Source: Uloborus plumipes (lineage: Eukaryota > Arthropoda > Arachnida > Araneae > Uloboridae). Taken from it: 64,000 nt of DNA. The position numbers were made by a program, and so were the translations under genes. The notes beneath the pieces are model-generated. The model was not told where the DNA came from. It did no database searches and was given only the letters and a program-made list of their open reading frames with translations. This document shows positions 21,848 through 32,483 of the stretch, one piece after another. The stretch is taken from contig JAXGGA010000023.1 of NCBI GenBank assembly GCA_038373865.1, positions 1 through 64,000 on the forward strand, written 5' to 3'. How positions within the stretch are numbered: the stretch's first letter is position 1; each line of letters begins with the position of its first letter.

Positions 21848-22739
21848 ACAGGGTGCGGCAGAGAATTTTGCTGATTTTAATTTGATGCTTATTTGCAAGA
21901 AGTGGTCAGAGTCTCATTTTAAAGAAGAAGTCTTGAAATTTTGTTATCTCACAATTTATTTGTTGCTATGTGTTGGACAAATTAGCAACGACCTTTCGCT
22001 GTCAAGGCTTACTTTTCAAGTAATCCTTCGGTGGTCGCCACTCAACATGCCTTCCAAACTCGGTTCAAAATTCACCCCGGGTTTCCCATTACTGGCCAGG
22101 AATCGACTGTTTTGTGGGTGAAAACATTCAGTTAAAGTGGGAGTGTGGTAAAAAAAAAAGCTCAGGATGTCAACGGATTTCCAGAACTCCAGAAAACGTC
22201 GAGAAAGTGAGGGAGTCGTTTTTGCGCTCTCCTTGGCGTTTGGCGCGTAAACACGCTGCTGCTCTGAGGATTTCTGATTGAACACTGAGATGAATTCTTC
22301 ACAACCTAACTCCAGTTTCATCCCTACAAACTTTCTGTGATACAACAGTTGAGTGATGTCTCCTTGAGGGGTGACGTACCGTGGCCGGCGCGCTCCCCCA
22401 ATTGGACACCCTGCGACTATTTTTTATGGGGGTATCTCACATCTATTGTTTATAACGACAAGCCCCGGACTCCTGCCAACACCTGAAGAATAACATCCGG
22501 ATTGCTATTGCCAACATCCCAGTCGATATGCTCGAAAGAGTGGAACAAAACTTCAAATTTAGGGTAGATCAGTGTATTATTAATGGGGCCGCCATTTACT
22601 CGATGTAATTATTAAATCTAGTTGAAATAAAAATTCAGAATTTGTACAATATCTTATAAAAAGAAATAAACTGATACATGACGTACTTTTTCTTTTATTG
22701 ACTTTTCAAACCAGCAAGTTTCTCTAGTGCACCCTGTAT
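21848..22739 (+). mobile_element. mariner-type element, internally deleted
   Basis: Begins CAGGGTGCGGCAGAGAA after TA (near 21849) and ends TTTCTCTAGTGCACCCTG before TA (near 22737), imperfect inverted repeats. It spans about 0.89 kb instead of the usual 1.3 kb. The plus strand keeps both ends of a transposase but not the middle. Confidence 0.82.
21992..22622 (+). pseudogene. mariner transposase pseudogene (N- and C-terminal parts)
   Basis: From 21992 one frame reads through VKAYFSSNPSVVATQHAFQT and TVLWVKTFS before a stop near 22133. This resembles the helix-turn-helix N-terminus annotated as DUF4817 in arthropod mariner proteins. A shifted frame continues with RTPENVEKVRESFLRSP and ARKHAAALRISD. 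Near 22370-22480 the C-terminal segment appears as GDVPWPARSPNWTPCDYFLW, carrying the last catalytic aspartate, then IPVDMLERVEQNFKFRVDQC to a stop near 22615. The segments with the first two catalytic aspartates are missing. Several frameshifts and stops show it is dead. Confidence 0.82.
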
Positions 22740-23961
22740 TTGGTACATACTGAACAAAAACAAAATTCCTTCATTAAACGAATATGTTACGTATGATATA
22801 AACGGTAAATACTTAATATCGCTACCACTGCCGCAAGAGCAGTTCTTCCTTGTGTTCTTCGAACACTTTTGGTTGGTTAATAGGCTAGATTTTTAGCTTT
22901 ACATGGCAGAAAGAAATTTTCGTTGGCAAAGTAAGGGAGGGGGTGAGGTGTCGTAACAAATCATAATTTTCACTTGGAGAGGGAGCTTTGGTCATTACAG
23001 CCCTTACACGTACATACATTACCCTACTAGGAGTAACAATGAATCCTGCTTATTATTTGACTCAATCCCCTCCACCCCCTCCCCAAATATCTCTTACTGT
23101 TCCCCTTAACTGAAAAAACATCAACTGAAAACAAAATTTCTTAAGAAAAAAAACTCACTTTCACCTTTTAGGGCAATGACCTTTAACAACAAAAGAAATA
23201 TTGCTAGACAAATAAAGTTCAAAGCATCAGATACAATTGCTTTTCGGATAAAATATACGACTGATAAGTTTAACTCTTTTAACTGGTAACCTTCTTTACT
23301 ATGTGCCAAAACTAGAGACAATAACTCTTCGGCACAAACCGTGATTACTCTTTGAAAGCAAAACTTAATTTCTCCCTGATGAGATCTGAAAAACACACTT
23401 AAGTGGTGTCAAGTGAAAAGGTCAATAATCGCATCACGCACAGTGAGAGTCCAATTACATCGTAATTGACACAAGTCCCAGAATTTTGTAATCAGGAAAG
23501 TAGGTCATCACATGTGATCAACGCAACAAATTCTTAATTCTCGGTTTCACTCCCTCCTCCTCTTAGTAAATTCGTGCTGGGCTAACTAATAAGCTAAATT
23601 GAATTAAATAGTACGGAATACCTCCGACAGTTATTGCAAAAAAAAATTCAAATTAAGAAAACTGTATTAAGAAAAGAAATGTTCAATATAATAAACACAT
23701 AGTAGAAACATGTCTAATAAGGTCCTGACATCATGACTCCATGAAAACAGAAATTATACTATACCTAAATGCAACTTAAATTGACACTCAACGTCACTAC
23801 GGGCGGAGCCAGTTAGAGCTCACAAGCAGTCAGCGATCTCCTCTAATTCGCCAAGTAGGCTGTGACGTTTTATCTAGCTCGTTTTTCATAGGCTAATGTC
23901 ACGCAAACGTCACGCTGACGTCACGATGCTGTTGTCACGAAACGTTGCAGTGTAGTATATA
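22740..23961. other. Unassigned stretch with a CRE-rich island
   Basis: Mostly AT-rich. Between 23765 and 23950 composition is more balanced, and TGACGT/ACGTCA-type words recur (TGTGACGTTTT, AACGTCACGCTGACGTCACG). This could be a promoter or enhancer fragment, but no transcript or open frame is evident. Confidence 0.35.
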
Positions 23962-24042
23962 TTTGTGCATTGCCTGGTGGGAAAAAATATTATCTTATGC
24001 TTTCTTTCCAGAAAGCGACGCCTTAACGCTTGAGCTATGCAA
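23962..24042 (-). pseudogene. tRNA-like remnant
   Basis: On the minus strand TAGCTCAAGCGTTAAGGCGT resembles a tRNA 5' half with an A-box, and TCCCACCAGGCAATGCA resembles a 3' arm after a lost B-box. The central part (AAGCATAAGATAATATTTTT) is decayed and no cloverleaf can be closed. Probably a tRNA-derived SINE head or tRNA pseudogene; weakly supported. Confidence 0.3.
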
Positions 24043-24182
24043 GTTACAACTCAAATGTTAATGTAAGGAGGAGTCGTTTAAAGTCGGAGTGGTGTAAGCA
24101 AAGCTTAACATCTATCAAAAAAGGAGCGGATTCATTAACATTACACGTAAATAGCCTAATTAATTGGAATATGAAGAAATTC

Positions 24183-24572
24183 ATATCGCACCCTTGCTAC
24201 AAAAGTGCCACAACTCAAAAAACTACGTTTTCCAGGAATTGCAAAAAACTGTTTTCGGGCTGACAAGGCACATTTTAGTATTTTTGAATTTGTCAATATG
24301 AAGACCGATACATCTCAAACTATGATCATTAGTTACGCACGTTACTCTACGACGGCTGGACGACAACTCAAGATGTGGAATTGCAGTGGAAGGGGTCCTA
24401 TGCATCTTGATAACAACAAAACGCCATAACTGCCCATTGGCGGCTGATTTTTCAATGCAACTTCTGGCTCTTTTGAAGATTGTTAGAGACGTGTAAACTA
24501 CGTCCAATGACGGTCAAAACTCAAAAATTACAATTTTTGAGTTGTGGCTTTTTTATAGCAAGGGTGCGATAT
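24183..24572. mobile_element. MITE with long inverted repeats (family A, copy 2)
   Basis: ATATCGCACCCTTGCTACAA at the left and its approximate complement (TATAGCAAGGGTGCGATAT) at the right, extending inward to CCACAACTCAAAAA / TTTTTGAGTTGTGG. Shares the ATATCGCAC tip and the ACAACTCAAAA block with 837-1097 but differs in length and interior. Overlapping open frames inside (24205-24507) are repeat by-products. Confidence 0.78.
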
Positions 24573-24626
24573 GAAAATTTACAGAGCAGCCTCGTTTTTG
24601 CGAGCTCTCTTGCAAATATCAAGTTC

Positions 24627-24799
24627 TACACTGCAAAAAATAAACTGTTGTTTTCACATTATAATACTGGTAGCCGAGGTTCCTGTTTAAAACTGTAAAA
24701 TGCACAGTAATAAACTAAAATTGTTCATTTTACAGTTTTAAACTGGAACCTCTGCTGCTTGTATTACCCTGTAAAAACAAGGGTTTTTTTTGCAGTGTA
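24627..24799. mobile_element. TA-flanked palindromic MITE (family C)
   Basis: Body 24629-24797 starts CACTGCAAAAAATAAACTG and ends TTTTTTTTGCAGTG, with TA on both sides. Internal halves mirror each other (GTTCCTGTTTAAAACTG against CAGTTTTAAACTGGAACC), so the 169-bp element is almost one long hairpin. Related sequence occurs at 27183-27285 and 44037-44843. Confidence 0.82.
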
Positions 24800-25922
24800 T
24801 GTTTATTCCTGTGAAAGTATAAACTATTTTGATGCCGAAAGAATTATTTCAAGATAAGCAAATAGAAAACACATAAATGTTTAGCGAGTTTGTGGCGATA
24901 TCGAAATATGGTTAGTTCTTGTATGAGTTTCACCAATTTGGCTTCAAAGGGGTTGCATATCGATTATACAAGTGTTTTGAGATAGAGACTGTTAATAAAA
25001 TGGAGTTAAGCTTCGAAATCTTTGGATATCTGTACTAAGTACCGGTTTTGGCAGCAAGAGTTCTTCGTACGTTCTCCGACGTATAAATTTTATAATCATA
25101 CAAACTTTTATGACATTTGGATTTTAGAAGATATACTTGTATGCAGGTTTTGATTCAAAGTTTAAAGCAGACTTTGAGTCATTTTCTAGTAAGTTTGCTT
25201 ACACTGTTTATAAATGATACATTTTGAAAGCTTAAAAAATATAATAATGAATTTTCTATAATTCAACAACATTAATAATATTTACTCAAAAAATTGTAAT
25301 TAAAAATGAGCGACTATTTTATTGATGTGTGATATTCTTACAATAAGAAAACACAATCAAGAATTTACAAGATATGTTGCAAAGTCAATAAAACTAACAA
25401 CATAATATTTCTTAGGTGTTATATTTTCATAACTATATAATAGTATATTGAATTTTCATACAAACACAATTTTATCATTTTATTGATAGCAACTTTAAGC
25501 GGTAATTGCAGAAACGATTCGTCAACAAAGATGCACAAAATTTCTTACTTCGAAAAACTCATTTGCTTCGAAAAACAATTTTTTTCTTGTTTAGAAATAA
25601 ATTTCTCATTTGTCACGTACTTAATAAAATAATTTATTTCTCTAAAATTTCTGGAGAGATAAATAAATATACAAAAATAGCGGAACTTCGAAACTTAAAA
25701 ACTGGAATAGAATAACTTTTTATTTTTCCCAAGGTAACTGTGATTAAGAACCATGAAGATCGCTAAAAGAGTATAAAAGGTGAAGTGATAAATACATTTT
25801 ATTCCAAACTAATTACTTCTGAGATTATTTTGGAAGAATAATGATCAAGGCCGTTTTCTTAGATTAACTTAATTTCGTTTTTTTGCTATATGTTAGGCAG
25901 CATTGTTCTAGCTGCATTACAG
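24800..25922. other. AT-rich unassigned stretch
   Basis: No recognised feature. Confidence 0.5.
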
Positions 25923-26281
25923 AATGCCATTTCGCAAATTAGTTCTTATCTCATGGTTCTGAGCGCTGCAAGAAAAAAACTGCCGCAGTACTTTATCCGA
26001 GAAAATAACCCTAAACAAAGTCATTAAGGACCGCTCACTTTTTCTGAAAGACATCAGAAGTGGAAGAAGCTGTAAGAGGGAACGAAAAAGGAACAGAGGA
26101 AGTATTACCGTACATAAGAAGACAACTGACAAAGGACCAAATTATTGGGCCAGAAAAGCGAAAATCATGCTTTAGTGTTCTGAGCTAAGAGCAATAAAGT
26201 TTCGGTTACAGTTAGGGTAGTTTTTTGCTCCAAGTTTTCAGGTTCTTTGAGAAAGAAAGGTAGCTACCGCGAAATGGCATT
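25923..26281. mobile_element. Possible MITE with 13-bp inverted tips
   Basis: AATGCCATTTCGC at the left and GCGAAATGGCATT at the right are perfect inverted repeats 359 bp apart end to end. Nothing coding lies inside. The short arms and lack of a second copy keep the call tentative. Confidence 0.45.
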
Positions 26282-27182
26282 ATTGGTGGAAATTTTTGTT
26301 TGGATAATAACAGTTTCAAAATTTTGATGTCCCATCCATCATTTTATTGAGCCACATTACTTTATGGAGTAATAAAGGAGATGCCTTTTAAGACGAAGTA
26401 AGTGTAAATGTTTTTCCCATCATATTGCAAAAACTCTTTTATTTATTGTGTAGAACAGAGTTAATAAATTCGCTGTTTCGTATTCGCAATTTCAGAGCTT
26501 TAATACAGTGTCTTGAGCTCATTTAAGAAATTGCCGAAAGGTTGTTCGTAGATGTTCAAAATATAAGAGCCTTAACCTTAATAAACATTAAACGGCGATG
26601 AAAAACTACTGTAATTCATTAAGCCTAAAGTAGATTATAAGTTACAGTATTAGTTTGTTTTACCTCTTTCGGCCGCCATCAGGTAGATGCTGCAGCGCTT
26701 CCCATAGTTTATTGCAATTGAGAATAATTGCTTGGATTTGAATGTTTTTTTTTCTAAGTTTGGAAAGCTTGTGTTAGACTAGAACAACCGGGTAACTCGG
26801 TAGGTTGATTGATGACGTCAGCGGTTAGTGCGGCGAATACCCATTATGTATTCTACTTTAGATCGTGGCTAATCTGTAGCTCTATTAGAACGCGCGTGGT
26901 TAGTCACCAGTGCAACCGCTCCAATCGGTAGTTCAGTACAAACACGACCATAAATTTTTGTTCAGCACTAGAGATACCTAAAGCATACCGTAAAGACATA
27001 CTTTCTTGTTTTCGTTCCGATAGAAAAAATTTAACTTTCCAAATTAAAATATATGTAATCTCTTTAATATTTATTTTTTCAGTAATTTTGGATAATTATT
27101 TAGTTTAAAAGTAAACGAGGTTGCAATACATCCGTGCTTAAATGAACGCGTCTTCGTTTTAAGGACGTACAGCATGTCTATA
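26282..27182. other. Unassigned stretch
   Basis: AT-rich except for 26770-26960, which has more G+C and CpG (GATGACGTCAGCGGTTAGTG). No open frame, RNA or repeat recognised; a promoter fragment is possible but unsupported. Confidence 0.4.
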
Positions 27183-27285
27183 TGCTGCAAAAAAAAGAAC
27201 TGCTGTTTTTACAGTATAATACTGGCAGCTGAGATTCAAGTTTAAAACTGGAAAGTACACAGTAAGTAAACTGTAACATTACTAA
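27183..27285 (+). mobile_element. Truncated family C MITE
   Basis: GCTGCAAAAAAAAGAACTGC, then ACAGTATAATACTGGCAGC, then GTTTAAAACTG match the left half of the elements at 24629 and 44037. The mirrored right half is absent. Confidence 0.65.
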
Positions 27286-28967
27286 TTTTGAATGAATTTT
27301 TCATGAATAAATACAACTTATAATGCCGAGAATTCTTTCAAAAATTTGAATCAGAGTTACACCAACAAAAAAAATTTGTATTCAAAAGAAGTACTCAAGC
27401 TTTGTAAAACATCATATCCTGCTTTAAATTCGACTGGAGTAGTGCGTTCGGCTTTACTTTTATCCCTGCAGAAGCTTCTGAAATTGTTTCACTCATGTAA
27501 TAAATTCCATATATCAATTGATCTGAATTCACTTGATTCTTGTTCTCGTTCGAACAATTCTTCGATGATTTCGATTTCCGATATCCTTGTGCTACATTAA
27601 ACACCGGCAGAAAACAAAAAAGGGATTCTCATCTTTCTGCAGCCTGTTTTCTCAGCAAATCCTTCACGGAGAAACATCACGATGAATAGGAATTCTTGGC
27701 TTTTGCACGAAGCCCAAATTTTTCAAAGTTAGATGTCCTCCAGGATTTCATCAATCAATGTCAGCTCCAGGATTTTGTACTCGATTCCATCAGTGGCTGT
27801 CCTTTATCATGCATGATACTTTGTTTAACTCAGACCATGAACAGTGAAACAAATTATGCGGGCTGTTTCAAGTATCAAGAAAAAAAATCCTTCGTGTATT
27901 GATATAATTTGCAAACGAAAGTTAGTCAATTTTTACGAGCATAAATGGGATAAAATAATAGTAACAAAGAAAAAAAAAAGTTTACTTTTTTATGCTAAAA
28001 TGTTCAATTTGTAACATTGTTTAAATGATGCGTTTCTTTTCTTTTTTTTTTTGGAAAACTAGAAAATTGAAAATGGTAAAAAATATTTGAGAATGTCATT
28101 TAGTAACTTTCAGAATTTGTGACAGTTATTTCTGGAAAAAATTGACATTTGTGCAAATTTCCAAATATTCTTTGTAAAAATAAATGCTGAAAAAATGCTG
28201 ACATTTATGCAAATTTCTTGACATTTAATCTTTCTTGAGCACTGCATTTAACACGATGGAATGAAAACACCTGCTTTTCTATTAATAAAATTTTAAATTG
28301 GATATGAATCGTTACTATACACAGCAAATTTTAAGCTCCACTATCTTTCCTGTATCGTTTCGTTGAAATTTCAAGTTTTACATTACTTAGTGACATAGAC
28401 GGTAGAGATGGAACACTATTGCTCTGCTTATGAATATCGGTATTTTTATCGGCACTACTTGTAGGGCCCAATCAACTAAACACTAAATAGTCAGTAGTGG
28501 ATTACATAAAAAACAACACCGTAAGCATTTTCACCATGACAAATATTAAAAGTATCATACAAATTTTTATGGTATATACTTTTTTGAACAGGTAAACTGC
28601 TACATTACCCGTGTTAAAACCTCTTTCTTTATCCTGTCACACACGATATAAAAACAATTGACTGTATTTTTACTGTTATTGAAAACCAAAGTCAATTCCA
28701 GTAGTGTTTTTACTACAAAGTGTTGCCTTTTACGAATTAAGTTCCATTGTAGAAGCAAAGAGATGCACACACATGAGACATTACGACAATCAAGATTCAC
28801 TCGAATTGCTATTTGAAACACTTTGTCTAATGCATTTCCATACACATCAATATTCTTATGTTCTTGCGCAAATAGAGACGAAAACGTGACATCATATTCG
28901 GGAAAACGAAACCACTCTTTCAATTTACATAAGATTATCCGGTGTCTTCTGTTTATCTGGGGGATGT
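27286..28967. other. Unassigned stretch with one 107-codon open frame
   Basis: The minus-strand frame 28600-28923 is the longest here that is not simply low-complexity; it has no recognisable motif and no context, so I do not call it a gene. 27346-27604 also has open frames on both strands without a match to anything I know. Confidence 0.35.
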
Positions 28968-29250
28968 TAAAATTGTCGTGGTCACAAAGTCCTCCAAGTA
29001 AAACGATGCCTCTGGGGGTGCTAGGCCAAAGGTTTTGCTTGGCACTTGGTCTGATTCAAAAAGAACAGAGCGCTCTTCTGGGTCCTATCTCGGTTAAACC
29101 AAGAGTTGTGGTAGGTACGGGAGACCCCGGAGTGAGTGAAAGTGAAGGTGCCCCGATCGGCAAGCGTCAGACTCGCAATGTCAGACGTGAAATGGATGGT
29201 GTTATGCAAAAAAGAGTTAACCCACAAAACATAGAAAAATGAGTTATCCA
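28968..29250 (+). repeat. Local repeat, copy 1
   Basis: Shares GTGGTCACAAAGTCCTCCAA, CCTCTGGGGG and AACAGAGCGCTCTTC with 29450-29610 in the same order. It ends GGATGGTGTTATGCAAAAA, continuing through GAGTTAACCCAC; the inverse of this block starts the second copy at 29409. The 139-codon plus-strand frame across it comes from the repeat. Could be a SINE or MITE family; not identified. Confidence 0.6.
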
Positions 29251-29399
29251 ACTGTGATGGTAAAATATGTTGCTTTCTACATTAAACAAAAATATTTAAG
29301 CCCTATCAGCATTTCATGGTAACATATCATTGGTATATTGATATAGAGCTCCATGCTTTTTGCCAGAGTTTGTTGACTTTAAAGCCCATTATCTCAAAA

Positions 29400-29612
29400 T
29401 CAGGTTTTTGTGGGTTAACTCCTTTTTGCATAACACCATCCAAATAAGGGTCGTGGTCACAAAGTCCTCCAAGTGAATCGATACCTCTGGGGGAACTGGA
29501 CCTGTGGTTTGCTAGGCTCCTGTTCTGAATCAAAAGAACAGAGCGCTCTTCAGGTTTCAGTAAAACCACGAGTTGTAGTAGGCACGGAGCACCCTGGAGC
29601 GTGAAGTGAAGG
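29400..29612. repeat. Local repeat, copy 2
   Basis: Opens with TGGGTTAACTCCTTTTTGCA, the inverse of the end of copy 1, then carries the GTGGTCACAAAGTCCTCCAA block in the same direction as copy 1. The pair therefore combines a direct repeat with an inverted junction, consistent with two related elements or a rearranged one. Confidence 0.6.
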
Positions 29613-30778
29613 ATAGTACTTTTCAGAGATAGTCATGGCTTTAGAAAGAATTGGCGCATAAATAAAAACAAGCAAACGGAAACTATAACAAATGTTTCAG
29701 AAATATTATTGATGCTGAAATTACTTATTATTACAAATTATAAACATAAAAAAATATACATTAAAATTCTTCCAAATATAACGCAAACAGTAAGAAAACC
29801 GATTTATTTTAATTAAGCAGGACACAATAAGAAAAAAAAAGATTTCAGTAAAAAATATTTTATTTATATTTATCAATATCAATTTTTTGAGTACCTCACT
29901 TTTCGTTAATTAATGAAGTACAGAAAACACTATTAATGACCAAAAACATTATATCGGATTTTTTTTTTCTGCAAGCGATACTTTTAAACAAATATTCTTC
30001 TTTTTGGCTCGTAATGATGCTTGGGAGCATTAATAACGCACTTAAATTTCCCAAAACAAACAAAAGATATTCTCTCAAAGATAAGAGGAATTCCAACACA
30101 TTTCTATTTACTATAGAATGTTACAGTTGATAAAAAGTTGGTAAAAAATGTGAAGCGAAATCTTTTGCTTTTTTTTTTTTTTGGTCCTTGTAAATGCCAC
30201 ATTTGGATCTGGTCCAAGCTCTTTTATGCGACGAAGTTTTTTCTTCAGCGATTAAAAAGGACATTTGGAAGGAAAACTTTTTCCGCCACATTTTTTTTTT
30301 CTCGTCTGAACATGCTGCAATGAATATTGCAATATTTTTATTTTCTAACTAAAATGCACTTTTTTTTTATCTTTTCATATGCACTCTTGCGAACAGGAGG
30401 GTAAAGAAAATGGTACTCAAGTAAAAACACACATTTTGTGTATGTCAATGAAATGCACAAAAAAATGTCAGGAAAATTCATTACATTCATAAGTTCTATG
30501 ACTTAAAAATAACTAATCTATAGCGAAATATATTCAAAAGTTTTATTTTATAAACTTATTTTCCGTTTGAACGATTAAAATATTAATAAAGGTAGCTAAC
30601 AAATGTCACAAACAAATCAATTTGTTGAGAAACCAAACTGTAACAATATGGCTAATGTTCATATAATAATTTCATGTTGGTTATTTGGTGTGGTAAAGAA
30701 GATGCTTCGCTTTTAAACACCTGCAGTCACAACGCAAATGTTTCCTGACGATATACTACTTTTAGATTCGGGCACAGC
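29613..30778. other. AT-rich unassigned stretch
   Basis: Homopolymer-rich, nothing recognised. Confidence 0.5.
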
Positions 30779-30966
30779 TTGGATACAGAAGTGTAACAGT
30801 TCGCTATTTTCGGGAATTTACAATTGGAAAAACTTGGTTAAAAGGAACAAAGAAGCACTCTAAGTTGGATACAGAAGTGTAACAGTTCACTATTTTCGGG
30901 AATTTACAATTGGAAGAACTTGGTTAAAAGGAACAAGGAACAAAGAAGCACTCTAAGTTGGATAGT
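30779..30966 (+). repeat. Two-unit tandem repeat, period about 86 bp
   Basis: TTGGATACAGAAGTGTAACA starts at 30779 and again at 30865. The units agree closely (TTCGCTATTTTC versus TTCACTATTTTC), and a third unit begins with GTTGGATAG near 30958 before the match ends. Unit 2 has an extra GGAACAA. Confidence 0.85.
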
Positions 30967-31189
30967 AAGTAACAATAAGGTGGATAACTTTCTAATTTGA
31001 TTACGAAGTTAAAATAATAATAACATTACAGCAAGCAATGGTTCATTCTAGGTCAATATCTTATCCATACCGATAAAATGTACACATTCATTTTGGGTTT
31101 TTTTTTGGAAAAATAATAAAATCAATGGTTACTAATGCATCAGATAAAAATTAATGCGTTATTTAGAAATTTAAAATGAAAGATTCAAA

Positions 31190-32483
31190 TACCGTAAAAT
31201 GGAGTGTATAGGAACAGCGGGGTCAATCGGAACAAAACTTTCCGACCGTACAAATAAATTTTTCATAAATATACTATTGGGTATTTTTCGCCATTATTTT
31301 TTTTTTAGAAAGTCAAGGTAATAGGAAGTAGGAAAAAATTACTTTTGTCAATCTGGAAACGCTACTGGCTTCTAAGGAGGGCTGCACGTGGAATGTTAGA
31401 AAACATCACATTTTCATAGACTGCAAAACTTCATATGCAAGAACAAATCTTCTTATATTTTAAACCTAAGAGTGGTATGTTTCAATTATACATGTATCTG
31501 AACAACAGAATACCAGATTAGAATTTACATTTTTTATAAATTGTGTCATAAAAATAAAAAATTCTGAAAAATGCCATAGGAAAAAAAATTGCGGGGTGAA
31601 TCGGAACACTTTGTTCTGTTGTTCCTATTCAAACTTATTTGAAGGAAACTGTTTGAAAAATCAAGATTCTAAACCCAATTCTTCTAATCAAGACAAGGAC
31701 AATGATTTATTATTGTTTATCCCTTCTCGTGAGCAACTAGATCTTAGAATTGCAAAAAGTTTCAGATTTCAAAAGATTTTTTCTCCAGGAGACTTCTTTT
31801 TACTTAAAATACCCGGGGGAAAGTAATATAGACTTTATATAGCAAAAGGCCAATACACAGACAGTCATGAACAAGCGTTAAAATCTTTCGGGACAATCCC
31901 CGAAACCCAGAGATTTCAAGAAACTAAAGAAAAGGCAGAGTTCATCCCAGAAGATGCTATGAAAAAACTTAAGCCAAGTCACAATTGCTAGTTTTAAAGA
32001 CAAGTACATATTTGTGGACGACATGAGTGACCTCCATTCATGTTAAATCTTTGTATTTCAATTCAAAAGCATTTATTAAAATTACTTTTCATTTTTCATA
32101 AGTTTAAAATTATTTTGATTTTTGACAAATTATAAATGTTTACTACTATTGAAATTATACTTTTATTTGACAGTAATTATCTGTTCTTATTCTCCCCCAT
32201 CAGCATTACTCATGTTTGTGAGACCTATTACAGGTTAAATGGAAAAAATAAAAATTTTAACATGTGTTTCGATTGACCCCTATCAGCGGGGTGATTCGGA
32301 ACACCCAATATTTCCTATATATTTTAATAATAATTTTTCAAAATGCTTTGTCTTCGCTTGGAATATCAAAAGTAAAGCAAGACCGAAGTTTTTACCCAGA
32401 AAATCAAATTAAAAAAAAATTTTTTAACTGCTTTTTTTGTAATCAAAGCTGAAAAGTGTTCCGATTCACCCCATTTTACGGTA
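31190..32483 (+). mobile_element. 1.29-kb TA-flanked element (family D, copy 1)
   Basis: Body 31192-32481 (1290 bp), TA on both sides. Ends are CCGTAAAATGG and CCATTTTACGG. The word GGGGTCAATCGGAACA (or GGGGTGAATCGGAACA) lies near both ends and again internally (near 31595, and as an inverted pair around 32264-32303). Inverted relative to the copies at 39531 and 53070. It carries a degraded protein segment on the plus strand. TA flanks and this segment suggest a deletion derivative of a pogo/Tigger-like element; that placement is inference. Confidence 0.85.
31596..31991 (+). pseudogene. Family D protein remnant, copy 1
   Basis: One frame of about 131 codons from 31596 to a stop at 31989, broken only by a TAA at 31824. 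It includes LFIPSREQLDLRIAKS, FSPGDFFLLKI, RLYIAKGQ, FGTIPETQRFQETKEKAEFI and PEDAMKKL. The same segments occur in copies 2 and 3, with their own stops elsewhere, so the ancestral frame was open. The GD-hydrophobic stretch, a K.YRLYIAK-like strand and a closing F-P-D-KKL pattern resemble the small C-terminal domain I associate with some pogo-like transposon proteins. No catalytic segment is present. Confidence 0.6.

Noticed and set aside
28600..28923. A 107-codon minus-strand frame
   Set aside because: Longest frame without an obvious artefact, but no motif, no repeat support and no neighbouring exon; frames of this length can occur by chance in 64 kb.
28823..29242. A 139-codon plus-strand frame
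   Set aside because: Most of it overlies the local repeat at 28968-29250; the related copy at 29450 does not keep the frame.
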